Below, in pieces: positions 14,613-22,869 of a stretch of DNA of 26,005 nucleotides (the stretch's first letter is position 1; each line of letters begins with the position of its first letter). The translations under genes were made by a program, and so were the position numbers. The notes beneath the pieces were generated by a model that saw nothing but the letters and a program-made list of their open reading frames with translations, had not been told where the DNA came from and ran no database searches. The DNA is from Methanomicrobiales archaeon (lineage in GTDB: Archaea > Halobacteriota > Methanomicrobia > Methanomicrobiales > Methanoculleaceae), in assembly GCA_012510335.1 (NCBI GenBank), contig JAAZIF010000327.1, forward strand, positions 1 to 26,005, in the 5' to 3' direction.

Positions 14613-16268
14613 ATGGCTGTAATTACGCTTGCCTACCGCTACCTGGAGCGGTTGACCGGGATCGGCCGGGAGACGATCATCGAGCGCATACCTATGATCG
14701 GGGCGGATATCGAACGGATCGAAGAAGACCATCTGGATGTCGAGTTCTTCCCGGACCGGCCCGATCTCTACTCGGCCGAAGGTGTTGCCCGGGCGATGCG
14801 TGGGTTCCTCGGGATCGAGGAGGGGATGCCAGTCTACTCTGTCCGCCCGTCGGGCATCACATTCTCGGTCGACCCGGGGCTCGCTGATATACGACCCTGC
14901 CTCGGTTCAGCGGTGATCCGGAACGTCGACCTCGACGAGGAGGCGATCGAGAGCCTTATGAGCCTCCAGGAAGCCCTCCACTGGGCGATCGGGCGCGGAC
15001 GGGGCAAGGTAGCGATCGGGATCCACGACCTCGACGCGGTCACGCCGCCCTTCCGCTACATCGCCTCGCCCCGGGACCGCTCGTTCGTCCCGCTGGACTT
15101 CGACCATGAGATGACGCTCGATGAGATCCTCACCGACCACCCGAAGGGCCGGGACTACGCCCGCCTGGTGGAGAGGTTCCAGAGGTTCCCGCTGATCATA
15201 GATGCCTACGACCGGGTGCTCTCCTTCCCGCCCATAATCAACGGTGAACTGACGAGGGTCACGACCGCGACCGAGAACATACTGCTAGACTGCACCGGCA
15301 CTGACAGAGGAGCGGTGATGACCGCGGTAAACATCATATGCACCGCGTTCACCGAGGCGGGAGCGGCGATCGAGACGGTCACGGTCGAGGGGGAGGAGAT
15401 GCCCACGCTTGCGCCGGCCGAACGGATCGTCTCGGTCGAGGAGTGCGCATCCCTCCTCGGCATCTCCCTCTCCCCCGAATATATGACAGATCTCCTCGCA
15501 CGGATGCGGTTTGGCGCCGAAGCGGACGGGGACTCCAGGATCAGGGTTCTCGTCCCCTGCTACCGGGCTGACATCCTCCATGACTGGGACATATTCGAGG
15601 ATGTCGCGATCGCTTACGGCTTTGAGAACTTCGATGCTGTCCTCCCGACCACCTCCACCATAGCAGAGGAGCACCTGACAACCACGATCGCGGGGGCGGC
15701 GAGATCTGTGATGGTCGGTCTTGGCTACATCGAGATGATCCCGTTCACACTCACAAACGACCGGGTGCTCTATGAGAATATGCAACGCGTGCCCTCTCCG
15801 GGAACCCTGCGGCTGCTCCACCCGATCAGCGAGGAGCAGACCATTGTGCGGACAGACCTCCTTCCCCTGCTCATGGAGATGCTCCAGGCAAACAAGCACC
15901 GCGAGCTCCCGCAGCGGCTCTTCGCGGTCGGTGATGTGGTCGAGGACTGCGCCACCTACAGGAGGGTCGCCGCGGTAAGCATCCACCCGGGCGCAGACTT
16001 CTCGGAGGCATACGCGGCGGCCGACGTCCTCTGCCGCGAACTCTCGCTCCCCTGTACGGTCGCTGAGTCAACCGATCCGGCGTTCATCGACGGCCGCCGC
16101 GGTGACATCATCGTCAGCGATCGGATCGTCGGGGTGTTCGGGGAGATCCACCCACCGGTCCTGAAAGCCTTCGACCTCGAGCACCCGGTGGCAGCGCTCG
16201 CTCTCGACCTCAGAGCCGTACAGGGATACCCCGCCCTGCCAGGTACTCCTTCACCTGGCGGACGGTGA
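14613..16268 (+). CDS. pheT: phenylalanyl-tRNA synthetase beta subunit
   Basis: Structural and editing partner of PheS. At 551 residues it is of archaeal length, shorter than bacterial PheT because it lacks the N-terminal tRNA-binding and C-terminal anticodon-binding domains. It shows the B3/B4 editing region (about 90-270), a B5 domain with LVPCYRADILHDWDIFEDVAIAYG, and a catalytic-like fold (HPISEEQTIVRTDLLPLLME). GGAGG lies 7 nt before the ATG. The last 19 codons overlap the end of hisF on the other strand by 59 bp. Its final GTPSPGGR looks like an extension beyond the usual end near YPALP. Confidence 0.95.
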   Translation: MAVITLAYRYLERLTGIGRETIIERIPMIGADIERIEEDHLDVEFFPDRPDLYSAEGVARAMRGFLGIEEGMPVYSVRPSGITFSVDPGLADIRPCLGSAVIRNVDLDEEAIESLMSLQEALHWAIGRGRGKVAIGIHDLDAVTPPFRYIASPRDRSFVPLDFDHEMTLDEILTDHPKGRDYARLVERFQRFPLIIDAYDRVLSFPPIINGELTRVTTATENILLDCTGTDRGAVMTAVNIICTAFTEAGAAIETVTVEGEEMPTLAPAERIVSVEECASLLGISLSPEYMTDLLARMRFGAEADGDSRIRVLVPCYRADILHDWDIFEDVAIAYGFENFDAVLPTTSTIAEEHLTTTIAGAARSVMVGLGYIEMIPFTLTNDRVLYENMQRVPSPGTLRLLHPISEEQTIVRTDLLPLLMEMLQANKHRELPQRLFAVGDVVEDCATYRRVAAVSIHPGADFSEAYAAADVLCRELSLPCTVAESTDPAFIDGRRGDIIVSDRIVGVFGEIHPPVLKAFDLEHPVAALALDLRAVQGYPALPGTPSPGGR

Positions 16269-17016
16269 ACTCGCAGTAGTGGAAGACGCTCGCCGCGAGG
16301 CAGGCATCGGCCTTCCCTTCTGTAAACCCCTCGTAGAAATGCTCAAGCGTGCCCACGCCACCGCTCGCGATGACCGGGATGGCGACCGCACCTGCGACTG
16401 CCGCTGTGATGGGGATATCAAACCCCTCCTTCGTCCCGTCGGCCTCCATGCTGGTGAGGAGGATCTCGCCGGCCCCGCGCTCCTCGACATCGCGAGCCCA
16501 TGCAACCGCATCAAGCCCCGTAGCCCTGCTCCCGCCGTGGGTCACGACCTCGTACCAGCACTCCCGCCCGTCAGCGAGACCAATGGGGGTTCTTTCGGGC
16601 CCCATACTGTAGTTTCGCCGGACATCCACGGCAACGACGATGCATCGGGTGCCAAACCGCCCTGCACCCTGCGATATCAGGTCGGGATCCTGGACGGCGC
16701 TTGAGTTGATGCTCACCTTATCAGCGCCGGCCCCGAGGATATGCTGCATATCCCCGGTCGTCCTTATGCCACCTCCGACGGTGAGCGGGATGGAGAGTTC
16801 GCCCGCCGCCCGCTGGATCGCGTCGATGATGGTGCCCCGACGTTCCTTCGATGCAGCGATATCGAGGAAGACCACCTCATCCGCACCCTGCTCATTGTAG
16901 CGCCGGGCCAGCTCGACAGGATCGCCCGCGTCGCGCAGGCCGACGAAGTGCGTGCCTTTGACCACCCGCCCGTCCTTGAGGTCCAGGCAGGGGATGATCC
17001 GCTTCGTCAAAACCAT
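16210..17016 (-). CDS. hisF: imidazole glycerol phosphate synthase, cyclase subunit
   Basis: Forms imidazole glycerol phosphate and AICAR in histidine synthesis, using ammonia from HisH. It is a 268-residue (beta/alpha)8 barrel. The first catalytic Asp is in PCLDLKDGRVVKG and the second in VVAVDVRRN. Phosphate-binding loops GGGIRTTGDM, DAVAWARDVEERGAG and ASGGVG are all present, and the C-terminus VKEYLAGRGIPVRL is typical. The start ATG 17016 matches the family start. Only a weak TATA-like ATCATATAC lies just upstream. No other his gene is in the window. Its 3' end overlaps pheT. Confidence 0.95.
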   Translation of the reverse strand: MVLTKRIIPCLDLKDGRVVKGTHFVGLRDAGDPVELARRYNEQGADEVVFLDIAASKERRGTIIDAIQRAAGELSIPLTVGGGIRTTGDMQHILGAGADKVSINSSAVQDPDLISQGAGRFGTRCIVVAVDVRRNYSMGPERTPIGLADGRECWYEVVTHGGSRATGLDAVAWARDVEERGAGEILLTSMEADGTKEGFDIPITAAVAGAVAIPVIASGGVGTLEHFYEGFTEGKADACLAASVFHYCEFTVRQVKEYLAGRGIPVRL

Positions 17017-17107
17017 TGAGTATATGATTGGGAGCCGGCAGGTGATGAGGGTTTGGTCAGGAGGTGGCGCTCTACCCGCCCGCCGCCCGTCCCACGGCAG
17101 CCATACA

Positions 17108-17115
17108 TTTTATGG
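17108..17115 (+). promoter_or_regulatory. box A upstream of ATPase subunit C gene
   Basis: TTTTATGG is centred about 26-29 nt before ATG 17140, which predicts a nearly leaderless mRNA. No Shine-Dalgarno is visible before the ATG. Confidence 0.45.
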
Positions 17116-17139
17116 GGGCTGCACCAATGTGAATAGTAC

Positions 17140-18264
17140 ATGATCCTGCCCGGCCTGATATCCCCATCATGTGTCTATGCCTGCACCCGGTTCAGGATCC
17201 GCAGGACGAAACTCCTCGCCCGCGAAGACTATCACCGCATCATGCAGATGAGCATACCGGGGATCGTCGCTCACCTCGGGCGGCAGGAGGATTACAAGGA
17301 GATCATGGATCTGGCAGCCGATTTCTCCGGTGCCCGGCTCATCGAAGAGACGGTAAACCGCAACCTGGTGAATTCGTTCCAGCGTGCCATGGCGATCATC
17401 CCTGAAGAACTGCACGCCCTGGCCGAGGAGTACCTGACCCGGTGGGATATCGTAAACGTCATGGCGATACTCAGGAGCATAGTCTTTGATATCCCCGGGC
17501 GGCGGATCCATAGCCTCCTGGTTCCTGCAGGCAGACTCAACAGATCGCTCCTCGAGCACCTCCTGAGCCTTAAGACCTGCGACGAGGCGCTGGAAGCCCT
17601 CAAGTATTGGCGACTCTATCCGGTCCTTGAGAAATACTACCAGATCTGTGGAGAGCGGGGCGCGTTTGCCAGGATCGAGAACGAACTCTACATGAACTAC
17701 TATGCCGCGCTGCTCGGTCTTGTCGCGTCCGGATGCCCCGGGTGCAGGGAGCTGTTCGCCTACCTCAGGTTCGAGATCGATATCACCAACATGAAGAATC
17801 TCCTCCGCCTCCACTGCGGAGAGGTGGCATGCGACATCGTGACAATCGACCAGACCATGATCCCCGGCGGCCGCATCCCAATCGACCTCTTCCGGCAGCT
17901 CTATGGCTCCATGACTGAGGAGGAGTTCAGGCATACCTTCCTGCAGACCGAGATCGCCCCCCTCCTGGCCCGGGCGGTGCGCGAACTCGGACAGGAACCC
18001 GGCTTCTCCAGAGAGGACGCCGCGGAACTGGTCTGGCAGCGGTGGCACCAGCACCTGCGGCCCACTCACGAGATTGAGATGGCGATCACCAGAATCAGGC
18101 TCCGGGAACTTGAAACCCTCTCCCGCCGCTACCCGTTCTCGGTCCTGCCGATGCTCGCCTACCTGGAGCGAAAGCGTTACGAGACCGCAAACCTGCGGGC
18201 AATCGCGCGGGGGAAATCATTCGGCCTTCCGCCCGGGCGGATATGGCAGTATATCGTCCTGTAG
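17140..18264 (+). CDS. atpC: A-type ATP synthase subunit C (central stalk)
   Basis: Subunit C (V-type d) joins the rotor ring to the central stalk of A-type ATP synthase. The 374-residue, all-helical protein matches the family from the N-terminus (YACTRFRIRRTKLLAREDY, then EDYKEIMDLAADFSGARLIE). It continues through the three-lobed body, including YLTRWDIVNVMAILR and FRFEIDITNMKNLLR-like segments, to a C-terminal PMLAYLERKRYETANLRAIARG. It is slightly longer than usual at the start. Only subunit D follows; the other subunit genes (H, I, K, E, F, A, B) are not adjacent. This could be a split operon or a second partial set. Confidence 0.88.
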   Translation: MILPGLISPSCVYACTRFRIRRTKLLAREDYHRIMQMSIPGIVAHLGRQEDYKEIMDLAADFSGARLIEETVNRNLVNSFQRAMAIIPEELHALAEEYLTRWDIVNVMAILRSIVFDIPGRRIHSLLVPAGRLNRSLLEHLLSLKTCDEALEALKYWRLYPVLEKYYQICGERGAFARIENELYMNYYAALLGLVASGCPGCRELFAYLRFEIDITNMKNLLRLHCGEVACDIVTIDQTMIPGGRIPIDLFRQLYGSMTEEEFRHTFLQTEIAPLLARAVRELGQEPGFSREDAAELVWQRWHQHLRPTHEIEMAITRIRLRELETLSRRYPFSVLPMLAYLERKRYETANLRAIARGKSFGLPPGRIWQYIVL

Positions 18265-18271
18265 GGAGACC

Positions 18272-18910
18272 ATGTCTGCTGGTGATATCAAACCTACCCG
18301 ATCCGGCCTGCTGATCGTCAGGCGGCGAATGGCGCTCGCTGAGCGGATACACCGGATCCTCAAGATGAAACTCGACGGCATGATGCTGGAACTCATCAAC
18401 CGCACAGGAGAGGCCGCCCGGAAGCGCAGGGAACTTGAGGAGAAATACATCCACGCCAGGGAGATGATGGCAGTCGCCGCCATGATGGAGGGGGCGACCG
18501 GGGTGCTCCTTGCAGCGCTCTCGGTAGAGACCGCTCCGGTCTACAGGACGACCGGGCATAAAAGCATCTTCGGGGTGCAACTCCCCGACCTGGAGCCGGT
18601 CATGGTAAAAAAGACGCTCACAGAGCGGGGTTATGGTATACTCGGAACCTCATCGGTCATCGACGATGCCGCCGACGCCTATGAGGATCTCACCACCGCG
18701 ATCATCGCGAGCGCCGAACTCGAGGGAGGGATCATGCGATTGCTCGATGAGATCGAGCGGACCAGGCGCCGCGTGAACGCGCTCGAGTTCAAGGTCATCC
18801 CGGAGCTCGCCGACCTCCGCCGGCTCATCGTATATCAGCGTGACGAGATAGAGCGACAGGACGCAGTAAGGCTCCGGCGGATAAAAAAGATAAAGGCAAA
18901 GAGGCGGTAG
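18272..18910 (+). CDS. atpD: A-type ATP synthase subunit D (central stalk)
   Basis: Subunit D is the coiled-coil rotor shaft of the A1 part. The 212-residue protein shows the family start (IKPTRSGLLIVRRRMALAE) and two long helices. It also has the late pattern RRRVNALEFKVIPEL, followed by a basic KKIKAKRR tail. The middle of the first helix (IHRILKMKLDGMMLEL) departs from the common GHKLLKDKRD-like sequence, so the protein may be a divergent copy. ATG 18272 is chosen because family sequence starts there; GGGAGA lies just upstream and subunit C ends 7 nt before. A hairpin encloses the stop codon. Confidence 0.88.
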   Translation: MSAGDIKPTRSGLLIVRRRMALAERIHRILKMKLDGMMLELINRTGEAARKRRELEEKYIHAREMMAVAAMMEGATGVLLAALSVETAPVYRTTGHKSIFGVQLPDLEPVMVKKTLTERGYGILGTSSVIDDAADAYEDLTTAIIASAELEGGIMRLLDEIERTRRRVNALEFKVIPELADLRRLIVYQRDEIERQDAVRLRRIKKIKAKRR

Positions 18911-18922
18911 TGTCGCCGCCTC
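18901..18922 (+). terminator. hairpin spanning the atpD stop codon
   Basis: GAGGCGG and CCGCCTC form a 7-bp stem, and the TAG stop lies in the 8-nt loop. The next gene is convergent, so this probably marks the end of the atpCD unit. Confidence 0.45.
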
Positions 18923-19063
18923 ACGCACCAAAAATCTCTGAAATAAGATGATGCAGTGCGCCAGCACACCATTTTCATCTCAACCTGAGGATGCGTGGGA
19001 GGGGACACCGGGCTTGCGCGCGAGGACGCGGGAAGGTGCGAGAAAAAAGTGGGCCGGGAGGCT

Positions 19064-19606
19064 CTAGATGAGGCTTCCCTGTCGCTTAAGGCACTCGATC
19101 GCCACATCCACGATCGAGGCGAGGGCATCCACGCCGAACGTCTCCGATGAGAGGACGAGATCGTACATAGAGAGATCGCCTATATCGATATCGTAGTAGG
19201 CCAGGTAGCGGGTGACCTCTGAGTGCTGCCGGCCTCTGGTATAGGCGAGCGCCCCCTCCTCATCCATCTCATCCCTTCCTGCTATCCGCTTTGCCCGGCA
19301 TTCGAGCGATGCCGCAAGCCAGACTCTGAGATCTGCGTTCTCGATCATACGGCCCGAGAGCCTCCCCTCGACGACGATCTTCTCTGAAGCCTCGCCGATC
19401 TCCTTCTGCCGGGTATCGATCATCCGATCAACCGAGGGATCGCTCTCCGCAAGCCTTCCGAACTCAGCGAGATCCATATCATGCTCCCGGGCAAGCCTGC
19501 GGAAGACCTCTCCCGCGGATATAAACTCAAGACCGTACTTCCCGGCAATGTAGCGGGCAAGCGACGTGGTGCCGCTCCCCGGCAGTCCGCTGATGGTGAT
19601 CCGCAT
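19064..19606 (-). CDS. cmk: cytidylate kinase, archaeal type
   Basis: Phosphorylates CMP/dCMP to the diphosphate. The 180-residue protein has a P-loop GLPGSGTTS at residues 7-15, an NMP-binding region (EFISAGEVFRRLAREHDMDL) and a lid-like segment with GRDEMDEEGALAYTRGRQHSE. This is the short archaeal form. It is the last gene of the spc-linked cluster in the window, and its ATG shares a base with the stop of the DUF106 gene. The order secY-adk-DUF106-cmk is common in euryarchaea. Confidence 0.94.
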   Translation of the reverse strand: MRITISGLPGSGTTSLARYIAGKYGLEFISAGEVFRRLAREHDMDLAEFGRLAESDPSVDRMIDTRQKEIGEASEKIVVEGRLSGRMIENADLRVWLAASLECRAKRIAGRDEMDEEGALAYTRGRQHSEVTRYLAYYDIDIGDLSMYDLVLSSETFGVDALASIVDVAIECLKRQGSLI

Positions 19607-20226
19607 CAGAGCCCCCCGATGTTGAGCGCCTTTCTGATCACCTGGCTTATGGCAAGCGAGCAGATCATGTACCAGAAGATCCAGGCTGGCACGACCCAGA
19701 ACGCAAACTCCGAGAGGCTGGCAATCCCGATGAAGGGCAGCACGATACCACTTGCGATGCTCAACTCAGTCCCGGCCGGCGGGAGCCGGAATAGGAGCCA
19801 GAAGAATATAGGCACCGTCAGAAGGAGGATGATCGCCATCGGGGTGAACTGCTGCTTTGAGAGATCTAACTGATCCTGCATCATCCGCTCCTGCTTCCCC
19901 TGAAGCTTCTTGATCCGCTTCTCATCCCCGGAGAGCTGCGCCTCCCGGAACTCCTTCTGAAAGACCCGCGCCTTCGCCTGAACCTCCTGCATCTTATCAT
20001 AGTCGATCGTGTACTTCTGGACAAGCGAGGAGTACAGCCCGGTAACGCTTGAGAGGATCATTATCATGACGAAATACGGCACGCCTAGGACGTCGATGAA
20101 CGGCCCGAGTATTATGTTCATCATTGAACCGACCGTCTCCCGTATCCCCCCGATGCTGTACGAGACAAAGACCAGCATGGTAAAGATGAGCGCGATCGTC
20201 GGGCCGTGCTTCTTCAGGTCAACCAT
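19606..20226 (-). CDS. DUF106 membrane protein, Oxa1/YidC-like insertase
   Basis: A 206-residue integral membrane protein of the archaeal DUF106 family, structurally related to YidC/Oxa1 and thought to help insert membrane proteins. The pattern is one N-terminal span (about 8-27), then a second (45-65). A long cytoplasmic coiled coil (KMQEVQAKARVFQKEFREAQ through KQERMMQDQLDLSKQQ) precedes further C-terminal spans. Archaeal members usually have three core transmembrane segments; the extra hydrophobic region here is in the C-terminal half. It lies between adkA and cmk, next to secY, which fits a role in membrane insertion. Confidence 0.88.
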   Translation of the reverse strand: MVDLKKHGPTIALIFTMLVFVSYSIGGIRETVGSMMNIILGPFIDVLGVPYFVMIMILSSVTGLYSSLVQKYTIDYDKMQEVQAKARVFQKEFREAQLSGDEKRIKKLQGKQERMMQDQLDLSKQQFTPMAIILLLTVPIFFWLLFRLPPAGTELSIASGIVLPFIGIASLSEFAFWVVPAWIFWYMICSLAISQVIRKALNIGGL

Positions 20227-20232
20227 GCCAGG

Positions 20233-20808
20233 TTACCTCAGGACATCCGCCAGGTCATCGATGGCTCGTTCGAGCAGGAAGTCAGCGTTTTCGACTATCC
20301 TGACGGTGCAGCCGGTATACATCGCATACGCTGCGGCAATGGCACGGTTGAACTCCTGGTGTCCGGCGATCGCCCGGGATCCCTCCATGTCACGGGCCCT
20401 TGAGGCGTCACCGAGGCGGCGCATAAGGATCTGGTCGGGATCGGTCTCCACCAGCACGACAACATCAGGCATCAGTTCCCGGAGCACCCATTCCGGCAGC
20501 CCTGCCAGGAACCCGGCCGGGGTGCTTATGCTGCTGTGAGTATCGATGATGATGTTTGCATCAGCGCTCATGGCGGCGATCCCTGATGCGGCCGCCTGCT
20601 GGAGGCGCTTCTGATCATCCTTCCCGAGTTTGCGCATCTCATCGCGATCAGAGACAAGATTCTCATTACAGGCCACATCGAACATGAACGTGCCGAAGTT
20701 TACGGACTCGTAAATGACACCCTCGGCCGCAAGTCTATCCATCGCACCGTTGATGACGGTTGTCTTCCCGACACCGGGAACCCCCGTCACGACGACTTTC
20801 TTCCCCAT
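20233..20808 (-). CDS. adkA: adenylate kinase, archaeal type
   Basis: Interconverts AMP + ATP and 2 ADP. The 191-residue archaeal enzyme begins MGKKVVVTGVPGVGKTTVIN, with P-loop GVPGVGKTT. It shows the archaeal lid-less layout, with IIDTHSSISTPAGFLAGLP and VLVETDPDQILMRRLGD. I chose ATG 20808, with GTGAT 4 nt upstream. ATG 20811 or 20823 are possible, and a promoter TTTATTTT (20843-20850) would start transcription near 20820, so the true start may be 20823. It is separated from secY by 174 bp containing a strong hairpin. Confidence 0.93.
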   Translation of the reverse strand: MGKKVVVTGVPGVGKTTVINGAMDRLAAEGVIYESVNFGTFMFDVACNENLVSDRDEMRKLGKDDQKRLQQAAASGIAAMSADANIIIDTHSSISTPAGFLAGLPEWVLRELMPDVVVLVETDPDQILMRRLGDASRARDMEGSRAIAGHQEFNRAIAAAYAMYTGCTVRIVENADFLLERAIDDLADVLR

Positions 20809-20842
20809 CATTATCACTCTCATTAGAAGTATAACTCGATGT

Positions 20843-20850
20843 AAAATAAA
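20843..20850 (-). promoter_or_regulatory. box A upstream of adkA
   Basis: TTTATTTT on the minus strand; the predicted start near 20820 is at or just before the adkA start codons. It suggests that adkA-DUF106-cmk can be transcribed separately from the ribosomal operon. Confidence 0.5.
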
Positions 20851-20885
20851 TCCCTGCTCAGAAGAGTAATTTCTTTCGGAATCGC

Positions 20886-20920
20886 CCCGGGGGATCCAGG
20901 TGGTCACACACACCCCCGGG
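20886..20920 (-). terminator. strong GC hairpin between secY and adkA
   Basis: CCCGGGGG and CCCCCGGG make an 8-bp GC-only stem with a 19-nt loop, about 65 nt after the secY stop on the transcribed strand. With the adkA box A further on, it looks like a transcription-unit boundary. Confidence 0.5.
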
Positions 20921-20982
20921 CATATTGGGACAATTGTTCTGGAAGGAGCAGGGTCAAAGGCAGAAAGGAGGGGCCTTCTGGC

Positions 20983-22416
20983 TCACTCCCTTCCGAAGAA
21001 CGACCGCATGAAAGGATACATCTCCATGATCTGCTGGCTTGCGATCTCCTCGTAGAGCCGGTAGGTAATACTCACCGCCAGCAGCAGCCCTGTTCCACCG
21101 ACCGCGCCGATCACGCCGAAGAGGTTTGCGACGACCGAGAGGATCCCGATGAACGCGCCGCCGATTATAGTGATCCTCGGGATGTAGCGGTCGAGGTACT
21201 TCTCGAGCACCTGGAGGTTCCGGCGGTAGCCGGGGATATGCATACCGCTCCTCTGGATCTGCCGGGCCACATCCTTCGAGTCGAGGCCCGCGGTCTTGAC
21301 CCAGAAGAGCGCGAAGAGCGCGCCCCCGAGAACCATAACCGCTACATCTATGCCCATCCGTAGCAGGATCTCCCAGGGGGCGTGCCCGAGATCGGTGATC
21401 CACCACATCCAGTCCTGCGGGCTGTTGATCGGTGCAATATACCACATGAGGCCGCTTATTGGATGCTGCCCATGGAACTCGCCGAAGAACGTAAATCCGG
21501 CATTTGAGAGGAGCATCCCGAGCATCTGGATGTTTGCCTGCAGAACCCGTACAAGGATCATCGGCAGGACACTCGCGTATATGAGCTTCACCGGGAAGCG
21601 CGCCCGGGCGCCCCGGACAGCGGTATGCGCAAGCGGGATCTCGATACGGGTCGACTCAACGTAGACGATCACCAGGAATATGATGATCGTCGTGACGAGG
21701 GCAAGCATATCCGTGCCGAAATACTCAAGGAAACTCGCCCCCGACGTTCCGATGGCGACCAGCCTCGGGAAGAACCCGATCGGGAAAGGATCGGTGCCCG
21801 CCTGCCAGTTCAGGAAACCGTTCACCAGACCCTGGGAGACCCCCGCAACGATGAAGAGCCCCACGCCTGACCCGACGCCCCACTTGGTGACGACTTCATC
21901 CATCAGCACCACTAAAAGCCCGCCGATGCAGAGCTGGAGGAATATCAGGAGCGATACCAGGAACATGTTCCCGCCGAACAACTCCGATGCTACCAGCGGA
22001 TCAGGCAACATCAGTCCGCTTGCAACCATGGGGAGCGCCTCGACGATGATCATCACGAAGATGAGCATCTTCTGCAGGCCCATGTACATGACCTGGCCGC
22101 GCGCCTCGCTGGTATCGATCTGCAGGATATCAGCACCCTTGAGCAGCTGCAGCACGATCGACGCGGTGACGATCGGCCCGATACCAAGATGCAGCAGTGA
22201 ACCGCTCGCACCGGCAAGCAGGGCCCGCCACAGCCCGAATATATCCTGTGACTGCGGCGAGAGGCCAAAGATACTGATGTTTGTCAACGCGAAGTAGAGG
22301 AGCAGGATCGCAAGCGTCCACATCAGTTTGTTCTTGAAGTGGACATGCCCCTCCGGACTTCTGACTGCAGGCATCGCTGCAAGAATAGGCTCGAATCTAT
22401 CCAGCAGATCTCCCAT
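20983..22416 (-). CDS. secY: protein translocase subunit SecY
   Basis: The central channel of the Sec translocon in the cytoplasmic membrane. The 477-residue protein has ten hydrophobic spans. Early it shows a plug-like region (SIFGLSPQSQDIFGLWRALL) and GASGSLLHLGIGPIVTASIV, a conserved SecY segment. Later come DEVVTKWGVGSGVGLFIVAG and the cytoplasmic loop RIEIPLAHTAVRGARARFPVK. These match archaeal SecY. GGTGA lies 5 nt before the ATG. It follows rpl15 by 19 nt, the usual spc order. Confidence 0.96.
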   Translation of the reverse strand: MGDLLDRFEPILAAMPAVRSPEGHVHFKNKLMWTLAILLLYFALTNISIFGLSPQSQDIFGLWRALLAGASGSLLHLGIGPIVTASIVLQLLKGADILQIDTSEARGQVMYMGLQKMLIFVMIIVEALPMVASGLMLPDPLVASELFGGNMFLVSLLIFLQLCIGGLLVVLMDEVVTKWGVGSGVGLFIVAGVSQGLVNGFLNWQAGTDPFPIGFFPRLVAIGTSGASFLEYFGTDMLALVTTIIIFLVIVYVESTRIEIPLAHTAVRGARARFPVKLIYASVLPMILVRVLQANIQMLGMLLSNAGFTFFGEFHGQHPISGLMWYIAPINSPQDWMWWITDLGHAPWEILLRMGIDVAVMVLGGALFALFWVKTAGLDSKDVARQIQRSGMHIPGYRRNLQVLEKYLDRYIPRITIIGGAFIGILSVVANLFGVIGAVGGTGLLLAVSITYRLYEEIASQQIMEMYPFMRSFFGRE

Positions 22417-22435
22417 AGTTTCACCAGAAAGAAAT

Positions 22436-22864
22436 TCAGGCGGTGGTCTTTGCCTGACCGCCTATCTCCTCGATCTTTTCCCGGGCCATTTCTGAGAATG
22501 CTCGCGCAGATATACACAGCTTGCGCGTGACCCTCCCACCACCGAGCACCTTATCGATACCGAGTTCGGTGCTGTCGAGAACGATAAGATCGCCCTCCCG
22601 GGTGGCAAGCCCCTCCTGGAGCAGTATCTCTACCATCTGGTCGATTGCCCCGACATCAAGGGCAGATACCGGCACGGATGTCTTGTTGATAAACCCGTGC
22701 TTACCATTGGATACCTCACCCTTCAGGTAGAAATGGGAGAAGCGGTGGTCCCGCTGCCCGGCCCTACCCCGTCCACCCCTGTTGCCGGCGCCACGCCGGT
22801 TCTTGTGCGTACCGCCGCCGCAGGTCCGTGAACCCCTGTATTTAGATCTCTTGTTTGTGGGCAT
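22436..22864 (-). CDS. rpl15: 50S ribosomal protein L15
   Basis: Large-subunit ribosomal protein (uL15). The 142-residue sequence begins MPTNKRSKYRGSRTCGGGTH, with the Gly/Arg-rich RGAGNRGGRGRAGQ region that threads into rRNA, and a globular C-terminal half (DVGAIDQMVEILLQEG). I start at ATG 22864 with GAGGTGA 5 nt upstream, rather than GTG 22873. The ATG is 5 nt after the rpl30 stop. Confidence 0.96.
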   Translation of the reverse strand: MPTNKRSKYRGSRTCGGGTHKNRRGAGNRGGRGRAGQRDHRFSHFYLKGEVSNGKHGFINKTSVPVSALDVGAIDQMVEILLQEGLATREGDLIVLDSTELGIDKVLGGGRVTRKLCISARAFSEMAREKIEEIGGQAKTTA

Positions 22865-22869
22865 CAGTC

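Noticed and set aside
17167..18069. 300-residue minus-strand ORF opposite the ATPase subunit C gene
   Set aside because: It lies wholly antisense to a recognised gene, has no family features, and arises from GC-rich codon bias.
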